DNA of 64,000 nt, taken from NCBI RefSeq assembly GCF_001273755.1, contig NZ_LGYA01000001.1, forward strand, positions 1,967,369 through 2,031,368, given 5' to 3'. How positions within the stretch are numbered: the stretch's first letter is position 1; each line of letters begins with the position of its first letter. Of this stretch, positions 7,291-14,891 are shown piece after piece. The notes below the pieces were generated by a model, which saw nothing but the letters and a program-made list of their open reading frames with translations, searched no databases and was not told where the DNA came from. The translations under genes and the position numbers were made by a program. The stretch is from Peribacillus butanolivorans. Lineage in GTDB: Bacteria; Bacillota; Bacilli; Bacillales; DSM-1321.

Positions 7291-9445
7291 GTTTTTTAAA
7301 GAAGTAGAGAATGTGATACACCCGAATGAAACATTGGTCAAAACGCATTGTGCGTATTGTGGAATGCAGTGCGGAATGAATTTAAGGGTAAATAGAGCGA
7401 CAAATAAAATCATTGGGGTTGAACCACGTTATGACTGGCCTGTAACGGTTGGAAAAATGTGTCCAAAAGGGGTTACAGCTTACCAGCAGACGAACCATGA
7501 TGATCGTATTTTAAAACCGCTTATTCGTGATGATGCATCATTAAAGGGAACAAAGGAAGGCTTTCGTGAAGCAAGCTGGAATGAAGCATATGATTTAATC
7601 GTGAAAAAGTTCAGTGAGCTTCAAAATAAATATGGAAAAGATTCATTATCCGTTTTCAGCGGCGTATCAATGACAAATGAAAAATGCTATTTAACAGGGA
7701 AATTTGCACGTGTGGCTCTTGGAACGCGCTACATTGACTATAATGGCCGTTTCTGTATGTCTAGTGCGGCCGGGGGATTCCTTCGTTCTTTCGGCGTAGA
7801 TAGAGGTTCAACATTACCCTGGACAGATATTCATGAAACGGATTGCTTATTTATTGCAGGAAGTAACACAGCAGAATGTCATCCAACTTCTATGTTCCGA
7901 GTCTGGAACGTTCAAGAAAGAGGCGGATACATTATCGTGGTGGATCCCCGCGAAACGCCTATTGCGAGAAGAGCAGATGTGCACCTTGACCTGAAACCGG
8001 GAACGGATCTTGCCCTTGCTAATGGAATCTTAAATTTATTAATTCAAAAGGGTTATGCTGACAAAGAGTTTATTAATAATCATACAAACGGATTTGAAGA
8101 AACAAAAGAGCTTGTAAAAGAATTTACACCGGAATATACGAGTGAGCTTACAGGTGTGGCACCGGAAAAAATCATTCGCGCAGCAGAGATTTATGGAAAA
8201 GCACCGAATGCAGTTGTCATGTTTGCCCGTGGAATTGAACAGCAGCATAAGGGTGTTGACAATGTATCTGGATATACAAACATGGCGCTTGTAACGGGTA
8301 AGATTGGCCGTCCGAAGTCTGGTGTAGCAACATTCACAGGTCAAGGAAACGGACAGGGTGGACGAGAGCATGGTCAGAAAGCGGATTTATTGCCAGGATA
8401 CCGAAAAATTACAAATCCTAAACATGTAGAAGAAGTTTGTAAAGTATGGAAAATCACTCCGGAAGAAATGCCTCAGCCGGGTGTTTCTGCTTATGAAATG
8501 TTTGAACTAATGGAACAAAAAACGATCCGCGGATTGTATCTGCTATGTTCTAATCCTGCAGTATCCGCGCCGAATTTAAATTTCGTCAGAAGCGCGATGA
8601 AAAACCTGGATTTTATGTTGTGTTCGGATTTCTATCTTTCTGAATCAGCAGAGTTTGCGGATGTGATCCTGCCGTCTGTAACGTGGTCAGAAGATGAAGG
8701 GACAGTTACAAACCTGGAAGGAAGAATTATTAAGATAAATAAGGCACAAGAACCAATCGGTGAATCTAAGCCCGATTGGCAAATACAAGTAGAGCTTGCA
8801 GAACGTCTCGGAAGAGGAAAATATTTTTCATATTTGAAAACAGCAAAAGATATAGCTGATGAATTCAGACTGGCTAGTAAAGGCGGATATGCCGATTATT
8901 ACGGTGCTACATGGGATAAAATCGACAAACAGGACGGTGTATTTTGGCCTTGCAAGGATGAAAATGACAAGGGAACGCCCCATATGTTCCTGGATAAAAA
9001 ATTCTATCACGCAGACGGCAAAGCGAAAATTTGTGCGCTTCCTTACCGCCCCCCTGCTGAAGAGCCAGATGAAAAATATCCGCTTCGTTTAACAACTGGA
9101 CGTGTCGTTTACCACTACTTATCAGGGAACCAGACGAGAAGAATCCAGTTCCTGCGTGATATGTGTCCGGAGCCATACGTCGAAGTACATCCTGAAACAG
9201 CAAAAATATACAATATGGAACATGAAGAAAGAGTCCGCCTATTTACCCGAAGAGGTGAGGCAATCTATAAAGTGAAAATTACAGAAGCAATTCGTAAAGA
9301 TACTGTATTTGTTCCGTACCACTTTGGTCACGAGCAATCTATCAATCTATTAACCATTGCAGCACTGGATCCGATTTCCCGTATGCCGGAATATAAGGCA
9401 TGTGCTGCTCAATTGGAAAAAGTAGAAATAAAGAAGGTGCAATAA
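7277..9445 (+). CDS. Bis-MGD molybdoenzyme, NarB/NapA-like (probable nitrate reductase catalytic subunit)
   Basis: A 722-residue protein. Cys25, Cys28, Cys32 and Cys62 (HCAYCGMQCG, GKMCPKG) form the N-terminal [4Fe-4S] site. The segment NGRFCMSSAAGGFLRSFGVD around Cys160 follows the R-x-C-M-x-S-A...FG-D pattern of Nap/NarB nitrate reductases, with Cys160 as likely Mo ligand. Formate dehydrogenases have Cys or Sec followed by His there, so FDH is disfavoured. Other cofactor motifs: FTGQGNGQGGREHG, CSNPAVSAPN, and C-terminal LTTGRVVYHYLSGNQTRR. There is no signal peptide, so it should be cytoplasmic, unlike NapA. The NarK-type transporter and NreA/NreC-like genes nearby support nitrate as substrate, but this is inference. 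Molybdopterin family certain; nitrate about 65%. Confidence 0.85.
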   Translation: MQRDKFFKEVENVIHPNETLVKTHCAYCGMQCGMNLRVNRATNKIIGVEPRYDWPVTVGKMCPKGVTAYQQTNHDDRILKPLIRDDASLKGTKEGFREASWNEAYDLIVKKFSELQNKYGKDSLSVFSGVSMTNEKCYLTGKFARVALGTRYIDYNGRFCMSSAAGGFLRSFGVDRGSTLPWTDIHETDCLFIAGSNTAECHPTSMFRVWNVQERGGYIIVVDPRETPIARRADVHLDLKPGTDLALANGILNLLIQKGYADKEFINNHTNGFEETKELVKEFTPEYTSELTGVAPEKIIRAAEIYGKAPNAVVMFARGIEQQHKGVDNVSGYTNMALVTGKIGRPKSGVATFTGQGNGQGGREHGQKADLLPGYRKITNPKHVEEVCKVWKITPEEMPQPGVSAYEMFELMEQKTIRGLYLLCSNPAVSAPNLNFVRSAMKNLDFMLCSDFYLSESAEFADVILPSVTWSEDEGTVTNLEGRIIKINKAQEPIGESKPDWQIQVELAERLGRGKYFSYLKTAKDIADEFRLASKGGYADYYGATWDKIDKQDGVFWPCKDENDKGTPHMFLDKKFYHADGKAKICALPYRPPAEEPDEKYPLRLTTGRVVYHYLSGNQTRRIQFLRDMCPEPYVEVHPETAKIYNMEHEERVRLFTRRGEAIYKVKITEAIRKDTVFVPYHFGHEQSINLLTIAALDPISRMPEYKACAAQLEKVEIKKVQ

Positions 9446-10006
9446 ATGAAAAAGAGGCTGTACTTAGAACTTGAAAACTGTATAGGATGTCGTTCATGCC
9501 TTGCAGCATGTACACAATGCGGAGGGCATGAAGAGCGGAACAGAAACTACGTTTACGATGTAAACCCTATGGTTAATCGGCAAACCATGCCTCTTATGTG
9601 CCTTCATTGTGTGAATCCGGCCTGTGCAAGAAGCTGTCCAGCCCAGGCAATCCAAATCCATGAAACAGGGGCCGTATTATCAGCTCTCGTTGAAAAATGT
9701 ATCGGCTGCCAAAACTGTACGATTGCTTGTCCATACGGAATACCAAAATTTGATACTGAACAAAACTTAATGTACAAATGCGATTTATGTATCGACCGGA
9801 CAAAAGACAGTATCCCGCCAATGTGTGCAAGTGTTTGTCCGTCTAATACACTTCAGTGGCTAACAGATGAAGAAATTGAAAATAAGAAAAAACAATTTAA
9901 TCTAGATAATGGAAAATGGGTGACCAGCATCCCGTATCTTGAAGGTGAAACGAACGTTAAAGTAAATTTGCCTGGTATTTTACAGGGGATAACAAAGCTA
10001 TTTTAG
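9446..10006 (+). CDS. Four-cluster [4Fe-4S] electron-transfer subunit
   Basis: A 186-residue ferredoxin-like protein with 16 or more cysteines in four groups: CIGCRSCLAAC, CLHCVNPACARSC, CIGCQNCTIAC, and CDLC with a later CASVCP. This is the DmsB/NrfC/PsrB-type arrangement that carries electrons from a membrane subunit to a molybdoenzyme. No signal peptide or membrane span is visible, consistent with a cytoplasmic complex with the catalytic subunit, whose stop codon directly precedes this start. The acceptor/donor order within the complex is inferred. Confidence 0.93.
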   Translation: MKKRLYLELENCIGCRSCLAACTQCGGHEERNRNYVYDVNPMVNRQTMPLMCLHCVNPACARSCPAQAIQIHETGAVLSALVEKCIGCQNCTIACPYGIPKFDTEQNLMYKCDLCIDRTKDSIPPMCASVCPSNTLQWLTDEEIENKKKQFNLDNGKWVTSIPYLEGETNVKVNLPGILQGITKLF

Positions 10007-10017
10007 GAGGGATTAAG

Positions 10018-10545
10018 ATGCCGTCAGATAAAAATAATAAAATTCCCTTTAATGAAGATAATTACACTCATAATATTGAACGGAATAATGAAAGAAAGCT
10101 TGACAGACGTGGATTCATGAAAACATTAGTGGGGGCTGCTGGCGTATTCGCAATTTCCTCCCTTCCTTGGGGGGCGGTAGCGGCTAAAGAATTGCTGGGG
10201 CTGGGGGATAAGGAGTATCCTCACAAAAAAATAACAGATGTAAGCAAACTTGCAATTGGTGACGCATTAGAGTTTAAATTTCCAGGTGATCATGATGATG
10301 CTCTTTTGATCAGATTGTCAGAAAAGAAATACGTAGCTTACCAAAATGCATGCACACATCTTCGCTGCCCGGTTTTCTGGGTGAAGGAAGAAGGAGAGAT
10401 GGTTTGTCCTTGTCATCATGGGAAATTTGATGTTGAAACAGGTGTTCCAACTGCCGGTCCGCCAAGAAGGCCGCTGCCTGAGATTCAGGTGAAAGTTGAA
10501 AATGGCGCGGTATACGCAGTAAGGGTGAAGCGTTATGAGGCTTAA
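10018..10545 (+). CDS. Tat-exported Rieske [2Fe-2S] protein
   Basis: A 175-residue protein. Residues about 35-60 contain a twin-arginine signal (DRRGFMKTLVGAAGVFA) with a hydrophobic core, so the folded cluster domain should be exported or anchored outside. The Rieske ligands are in CTHLRCP and CPCHHGKFD (CxH and CxxH). The family serves in quinol-oxidising bc-type complexes and in oxidoreductases such as arsenite oxidase. Here it lies in a molybdoenzyme operon whose catalytic subunit lacks a signal, raising the question how the two communicate. AGGAGG precedes the ATG, and its end overlaps the next small gene. Confidence 0.93.
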   Translation: MPSDKNNKIPFNEDNYTHNIERNNERKLDRRGFMKTLVGAAGVFAISSLPWGAVAAKELLGLGDKEYPHKKITDVSKLAIGDALEFKFPGDHDDALLIRLSEKKYVAYQNACTHLRCPVFWVKEEGEMVCPCHHGKFDVETGVPTAGPPRRPLPEIQVKVENGAVYAVRVKRYEA

Positions 10546-10726
10546 GTTTATTGGTGTCGCGCTGCTTTGTGCCTTCTTTATGATGAATATTGTATTTACC
10601 CAATTTATGGTTCACCAATATTATTATGAAAATTATGTAAATGTATTAATATTTGGGGGATTAAACATTGTGGTGTTTCCCTTAGCGTTATTTACTTATA
10701 AAAAAACGAAAAATGAAAAGGCGTGA
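10535..10726 (+). CDS. Small two-span membrane protein of the molybdoenzyme operon
   Basis: A 63-residue protein not recognised as a named family. It has two hydrophobic segments (about 5-25 and 35-55) and a Lys-rich end. The ATG lies inside the end of the Rieske gene (11-base overlap), and its stop overlaps a GTG of the next frame, so it is translationally coupled on both sides. It may be a small anchor or assembly subunit for the Rieske/cytochrome part. Confidence 0.65.
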   Translation: MRLKFIGVALLCAFFMMNIVFTQFMVHQYYYENYVNVLIFGGLNIVVFPLALFTYKKTKNEKA

Positions 10727-10731
10727 ATCAA

Positions 10732-11043
10732 ATGAACAGTGAAACATACCTTGATTTTTGTTTTATAAAAGAAGCATCTGGAAATTTTGCTACTGAAATC
10801 GATAAGCTCCTTTCAGACCTTTTTAAAGATGTCCGTCTTAACTGGTATTTAGATGAAAAGTCAATAGATGGGGTTGATATTGTAGTTGCCGAAGTAAAGG
10901 GAATGAGCAGATGGGAGTCTGAAGAGGAAACAATTGAATTTATCGAGAATCATGCAAAAGATACATTCTGGAAATATTTGCAGGGTTATCAGATGAATGT
11001 TTACATGGCAAAGAGAGGGTGCAATACCTGTGGAACAAATTAA
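10732..11043 (+). CDS. Small soluble protein of unknown function
   Basis: A 103-residue, acidic, soluble protein with C-terminal RGCNTCGTN, a CxxC pair at the very end. The ATG at 10732 is preferred (AAAAGG at 10716-10721); an in-frame GTG at 10723 overlapping the previous stop is possible. I do not recognise the family. Its place inside a compact redox operon and the terminal CxxC suggest a maturation or metal-handling accessory, but no function is shown. Confidence 0.6.
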   Translation: MNSETYLDFCFIKEASGNFATEIDKLLSDLFKDVRLNWYLDEKSIDGVDIVVAEVKGMSRWESEEETIEFIENHAKDTFWKYLQGYQMNVYMAKRGCNTCGTN

Positions 11044-11317
11044 TGTAGAAGATATACAACCATTAGTATCGGAAAAAGCAAGAGTAGCCATCTTAGATGA
11101 TGATGGCCAGGATAAAGCTCCTTTCGTTTCTAAAACGATTGTTAAGGTGGAGCTTTGTCCTGACATAACACATCTGCGTATTTATTTTGACGACATTAAC
11201 TTTTTCGCTGTCCCATTGTTATCCAATGTGACTAAAAATGAAAATGAGTGGTCAGCTTTTGATGAAAATTCGGGTTTACAATATATAATTAGAAGAGAGA
11301 GTGGTCAGGATGTTTAG
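11030..11317 (+). CDS. Small protein of unknown function before the NarK-PAS gene
   Basis: A 95-residue protein starting at GTG with AGAGAGG 11 bases upstream; the frame is open further upstream but overlaps the preceding gene. It overlaps the preceding stop by 14 bases and the transporter start by 8. The predicted content is mostly beta-strand, with no cysteine motif or membrane span. Family not recognised. Coupled translation implies work with the neighbouring redox or transport proteins. Confidence 0.6.
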   Translation: MEQINVEDIQPLVSEKARVAILDDDGQDKAPFVSKTIVKVELCPDITHLRIYFDDINFFAVPLLSNVTKNENEWSAFDENSGLQYIIRRESGQDV

Positions 11318-12815
11318 AAAAATTCAGCTTCCATTACAAACCTTAAATCTCGTTGTAGGATTTATGGTGTGGGTATTAATTTCTTCCCTGCTGCCTTTTA
11401 TTAAAGAAGATATCGCTATACAGGATGGTCAGCTTGCACTGGTAACAGCTGTTCCGGTTATTTTAGGATCTATTCTTCGCATTCCTCTTGGCTTTTACGC
11501 CAATCAGTTCGGGGCTAGGAAAATTTTCCTGATTAGCTTTATTTCGCTGTTATTCCCTGTTTATTATATCAGTATCGCGGACTCTCTTGCTGATTTGTTG
11601 ATTGGAGGGCTTTTTCTTGGTATTGGGGGAGCCGTATTCTCTGTAGGAGTAACCTCTTTACCAAAGTATTATCCTAAGGAACGCCATGGCTTTATAAACG
11701 GAATTTACGGTGCAGGGAACCTCGGAACGGCTATATCAGCGTTTGCAGCACCTGTTGTAGCTACGAAGTTTGGCTGGTCTACAACCGTGCAGCTTTACCT
11801 TGTAATTTTGGCAGTCTTTATTGCAGGTAACTTCCTATTAGGAGATAAAAGGGAACTGAGAGTGAAAACACCGCTTTTAGAACAAATTAAGGGTGTCTAC
11901 AAAAATGAAAAACTATGGCTGCTAAGCTTATTTTACTTTATAACATTCGGTTCTTTTGTTGCATTTACTATTTACCTGCCAAACTTTCTTGTAGCGAACT
12001 TTGGATTAGATAAAGTTGATGCCGGTATAAGGACAGCAGGCTTTATTGTCCTTGCTACTCTTATGAGACCAATTGGCGGGTGGCTTGCCGACCGCTTCCA
12101 TTCTCTTATTCTGCTCATGTTTGTTTTTGGAGTTTATACGATTTCAGCAATGATCCTATCCTTTGCTCCATCTCTTGGCTGGTACACATTTGGCTGTTTA
12201 AGTATTGCTCTATGTGCTGGAATGGGAAATGGTGTTATTTTTAAGCTAGTGCCCATGTATTTCCAAAAACAGGCTGGTATTGTGAATGGTATAGTGTCCG
12301 CAATGGGCGGTTTGGGAGGATTTTTCCCGCCGTTAATTCTATCCTTGTTATTCAATATCACAGGCCATTATGCAATCGGGTTCATGGCATTGTCAGAAGT
12401 TGCTCTTGCAAGTTTGATTTTAGTCGTCTGGATGTATTTCCAAGGTAAAATGGAGCTTGCCAAAGAAGTGATTGACCATACAATAGAAGGCATTTTGATC
12501 ACCGATACCAGTGGTAAAATCATTTCAGTAAACCCTGCGTTTACAAGGATTACGGGTTATCAGGAAAATGAAGTAATTGGAAAGAATCCTAGTATACTTA
12601 AGTCAGGTAAACAGCCCCAAACTTTTTATAAGGATTTATGGAAATCCATTGAAAAAAATGGTTTCTGGCAAGGTGAAATCTTGAATAGCCGTAAGGATGG
12701 ACAACAATATCTACAATGGCTGACAATTAGTGCAATAAAGAATGATGCTGGGGATGTTGTTCAATATGCCGGGATGTTTAGTGACATTTCAAGTCATAAA
12801 GTGAAAAAAGCATAA
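11310..12815 (+). CDS. NarK-type MFS nitrate/nitrite transporter fused to a PAS domain
   Basis: A 501-residue protein. Residues 1 to about 375 form a 12-span major facilitator with nitrate/nitrite porter features: RIPLGFYANQFGARK, GIYGAGNLGTAISAF, RPIGGWLADRF and GMGNGVIFKLVP. From about residue 381 a complete PAS domain follows (EVIDHTIEGILITD, NPAFTRITGYQENEVIG, then DLWKSIEKNGFWQGEILN and MFSDIS). NarK proteins normally end near 395-400 residues, so the PAS is an addition. Its sequence resembles the PAS repeats of the kinase at 14892. It could tune transport or report redox state; that is inference. ATG 11310 is chosen over GTG 11301. Confidence 0.88.
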   Translation: MFRKIQLPLQTLNLVVGFMVWVLISSLLPFIKEDIAIQDGQLALVTAVPVILGSILRIPLGFYANQFGARKIFLISFISLLFPVYYISIADSLADLLIGGLFLGIGGAVFSVGVTSLPKYYPKERHGFINGIYGAGNLGTAISAFAAPVVATKFGWSTTVQLYLVILAVFIAGNFLLGDKRELRVKTPLLEQIKGVYKNEKLWLLSLFYFITFGSFVAFTIYLPNFLVANFGLDKVDAGIRTAGFIVLATLMRPIGGWLADRFHSLILLMFVFGVYTISAMILSFAPSLGWYTFGCLSIALCAGMGNGVIFKLVPMYFQKQAGIVNGIVSAMGGLGGFFPPLILSLLFNITGHYAIGFMALSEVALASLILVVWMYFQGKMELAKEVIDHTIEGILITDTSGKIISVNPAFTRITGYQENEVIGKNPSILKSGKQPQTFYKDLWKSIEKNGFWQGEILNSRKDGQQYLQWLTISAIKNDAGDVVQYAGMFSDISSHKVKKA

Positions 12816-13019
12816 AAAATCAATGTGCAGTAGATCATTGAATCCCAGTCTTGAAGCGGAGTTTTCGACGTAAAAGAAGTACTAGTGCAAACTTTCCCTA
12901 AGGACAGAAACTCTTTGTCAGCTTTTACATCGCTCGACCGAAAGCGTAACTTTTGAGAGGACGTCTCGTATTAGTCGTCCTGCCCGATAATTTGCGACAA
13001 ACGATTAAGGAGGGTGAGA

Positions 13020-13670
13020 ATGAATACTCAGCCACTCAAAAAAAACATCAGTTCTTATATTATTCAAACTCATGAAGAAGAGATTAAACGAATTGCAATG
13101 GAGCTTCATGAAGGCGTGGGACAGTCCCTCTACAGTCTCTTTACAGGTATGCAGCTCATTGAAAAGGCAATCGAACAGCCTGCCATGAAAAGCTATGCAG
13201 GTGATATGAACCAGCTATTGGAAAAGACAATTCAAGAAATCAGGCTCTTGGCTGTAGAATTGCATCCTCCTACCCTTACAACTCTGGGGCTAATTTCTGC
13301 TATGAAAAGCTATATAAAATTATACACTTCAACATATGGCATTGAAGTTGAGGTAGAGAATCTGGGTGTTGAATCGCAAATCTCTGATAGAGATAGCATT
13401 ACACTTTTCAGAGTCTGCCAGGAAGCATTAGTGAATATAGCAAGGTATGCTGATACGATGAAGGCAAGTATAATATTCAAATGGAAAAAAAGCAGGTTAT
13501 TGATTATGATTAAAGATTCAGGAAAAGGGTTTGAGGTGGAAACGGCTATGAATAAGTCGAGCGGGCTTGCAGCCATGAGTGAAAGAATGCATTTGATTGG
13601 CGGAAAATGTACCATATTTTCAAAAATAGATAAAGGGACATCTATAGAGATTTCTCTTCCATTATATTAA
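13020..13670 (+). CDS. Short histidine kinase without a sensor domain (DegS/NreB type)
   Basis: A 216-residue protein. After about 20 residues comes a HisKA_3 dimerisation segment with phospho-acceptor His30 (RIAMELHEGVGQSLY), then an ATPase domain with an N box (CQEALVNIARYA) and G motif (IKDSGKGF). No PAS, GAF, membrane segment or iron-sulfur cysteine motif precedes the histidine, unlike NreB. It probably receives its signal from another protein, such as the NreA-like GAF protein at 14410. ATG 13020 follows AAGGAGG with correct spacing; GTG 13014 overlaps that site. It precedes the response regulator it presumably phosphorylates. Confidence 0.88.
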   Translation: MNTQPLKKNISSYIIQTHEEEIKRIAMELHEGVGQSLYSLFTGMQLIEKAIEQPAMKSYAGDMNQLLEKTIQEIRLLAVELHPPTLTTLGLISAMKSYIKLYTSTYGIEVEVENLGVESQISDRDSITLFRVCQEALVNIARYADTMKASIIFKWKKSRLLIMIKDSGKGFEVETAMNKSSGLAAMSERMHLIGGKCTIFSKIDKGTSIEISLPLY

Positions 13671-13671
13671 A

Positions 13672-13718
13672 ATGAAACAGGGGGTTTGCTAATTGAGCAA
13701 TCCCCGTTGTTGTTTCAT
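13672..13718 (+). promoter_or_regulatory. Long stem-loop between kinase and response regulator genes
   Basis: Outer arms ATGAAACA and TGTTTCAT are perfectly complementary (8 bp). Inner arms GGGGTTTGCT and AGCAATCCCC pair with one mismatch around AATTG. No proper T run follows, so it looks more like an mRNA stability or attenuation structure than a simple terminator. Confidence 0.5.
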
Positions 13719-13766
13719 ATTCATTTATAACAATACATATACGAACAAAGCTAAGGGGGAACAGCT

Positions 13767-14420
13767 TTGATAAAAATTTTGCTTTGCGATGATCACGCCG
13801 TTGTAAGAATGGGCTTAAAGATGTTATTAAATAATCATGCTGATATGGAAGTGATAGGGGAAGCTTCCGAGGGGAACGAAGGAATACAGCAAGCACTAGA
13901 GCTCCAGCCAAATGTGGTAGTCATGGATTTAAGCATGCCTCATGGGAAAGATGGCTTATCAGCAACTTCAGAACTGAAAAAACTAATGCCTGAAGTAGCC
14001 ATATTAATACTTACTATGCATGATGATGAAGAATATTTGTTCAGAGCTATTCAAGCGGGTGCTTCAGGCTGTATTTTAAAAACTGCACCACATGAAGAAT
14101 TATTGGTAGCTATTCGCTCTGTATCGACCGGAAATGCTTACCTTCATCCATCTGCAACTAAAAGGTTAATGGAAGTATACATAGGCAGTGTGAAGCAGGG
14201 GACCTCTGATACTTTCAATCTGCTTTCGGACCGTGAAAAAGAGGTCCTGACATTGATTGCGAAAGGATTTTCCAATAAAGAAATTGCCGGACAGCTTGTT
14301 ATAAGTGTGAAAACGGTTGAAACCCATAAAGGAAACCTGATGGAGAAGCTTCAGATGAAAACAAGACCTGAACTTGTTTCATTTGCTTTAAAAAAGGGGC
14401 TATTAGGGTATGGAATTTAA
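13767..14420 (+). CDS. NarL/FixJ-type response regulator (NreC-like)
   Basis: A 217-residue protein with a receiver domain (acidic pair Asp8-Asp9, phospho-acceptor Asp54 in VVVMDLSMP, Thr in ILTMHDD, Lys in CILKTAP) and a C-terminal LuxR helix-turn-helix (LLSDREKEVLTLIAKGFSNK, VKTVETHKGNLMEKL). It starts with TTG after AAGGGGGA. It lies between a sensorless kinase and an NreA-like gene and is followed by a PAS kinase. Its likely target is the dyad array at 6101-6142 upstream of the molybdoenzyme operon. Confidence 0.92.
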   Translation: MIKILLCDDHAVVRMGLKMLLNNHADMEVIGEASEGNEGIQQALELQPNVVVMDLSMPHGKDGLSATSELKKLMPEVAILILTMHDDEEYLFRAIQAGASGCILKTAPHEELLVAIRSVSTGNAYLHPSATKRLMEVYIGSVKQGTSDTFNLLSDREKEVLTLIAKGFSNKEIAGQLVISVKTVETHKGNLMEKLQMKTRPELVSFALKKGLLGYGI

Positions 14421-14871
14421 CGTATGCAATAAATCGAGAAAAGATCAACCATTTAAACAAGCGTGTGAACAAGTATTAGAAGAATTGAACTGTGATTTTG
14501 TTGGGCTAGCTTTACAAAACAGCAACGGTCCAGACGTAAGCTGGCATTATGCCGCAGGGAATAGAAATGATAAATACAAAAGAATAACAGTTCGATATGG
14601 AAAAGGGATAGCAGGTAAGGTAATATCAACAGGCAGACCAATGGGAATTGAAGATTTTCCTAATAATATTCTGGGCAAAGCACTAGAATATCCTATCATG
14701 CTCGCGGAAAATCTCAGCTACGCTTTCGCAGTTCCAATTCAATTTAAAGGTGTTCTCAAAGGTGTATTATTAGTAGGTAATAGAACAAAACAGCCTATTT
14801 CTGAAAGTGACCAGCATACGATCCTTGATGCAGCGAAAAGATTGGAAAAGGAATTAAACAGCTCAATTTAA
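14410..14871 (+). CDS. NreA-like GAF-domain protein (candidate nitrate sensor)
   Basis: A 153-residue single GAF domain with no effector domain. It has the size of staphylococcal NreA, a nitrate-binding GAF protein that controls the kinase NreB. Similar local features are WHYAAGNRNDKYKRITVRYG, KGIAGKVISTGRPM and AFAVPIQFKGVLKGVLLVGN. The ATG overlaps the end of the response regulator gene by 11 bases, so the two are coupled. Nitrate binding is inferred from family and context; other small anions are possible. Confidence 0.75.
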   Translation: MEFNVCNKSRKDQPFKQACEQVLEELNCDFVGLALQNSNGPDVSWHYAAGNRNDKYKRITVRYGKGIAGKVISTGRPMGIEDFPNNILGKALEYPIMLAENLSYAFAVPIQFKGVLKGVLLVGNRTKQPISESDQHTILDAAKRLEKELNSSI

Positions 14872-14891
14872 CGGCAACAGGAGGACTATGT

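Noticed and set aside
7277-9445. Calling the molybdoenzyme a formate dehydrogenase
   Set aside because: The Mo-ligand segment is Arg-Phe-Cys-Met-Ser-Ser-Ala; formate dehydrogenases have Cys or Sec followed by His. NarK- and Nre-like neighbours also favour nitrate.
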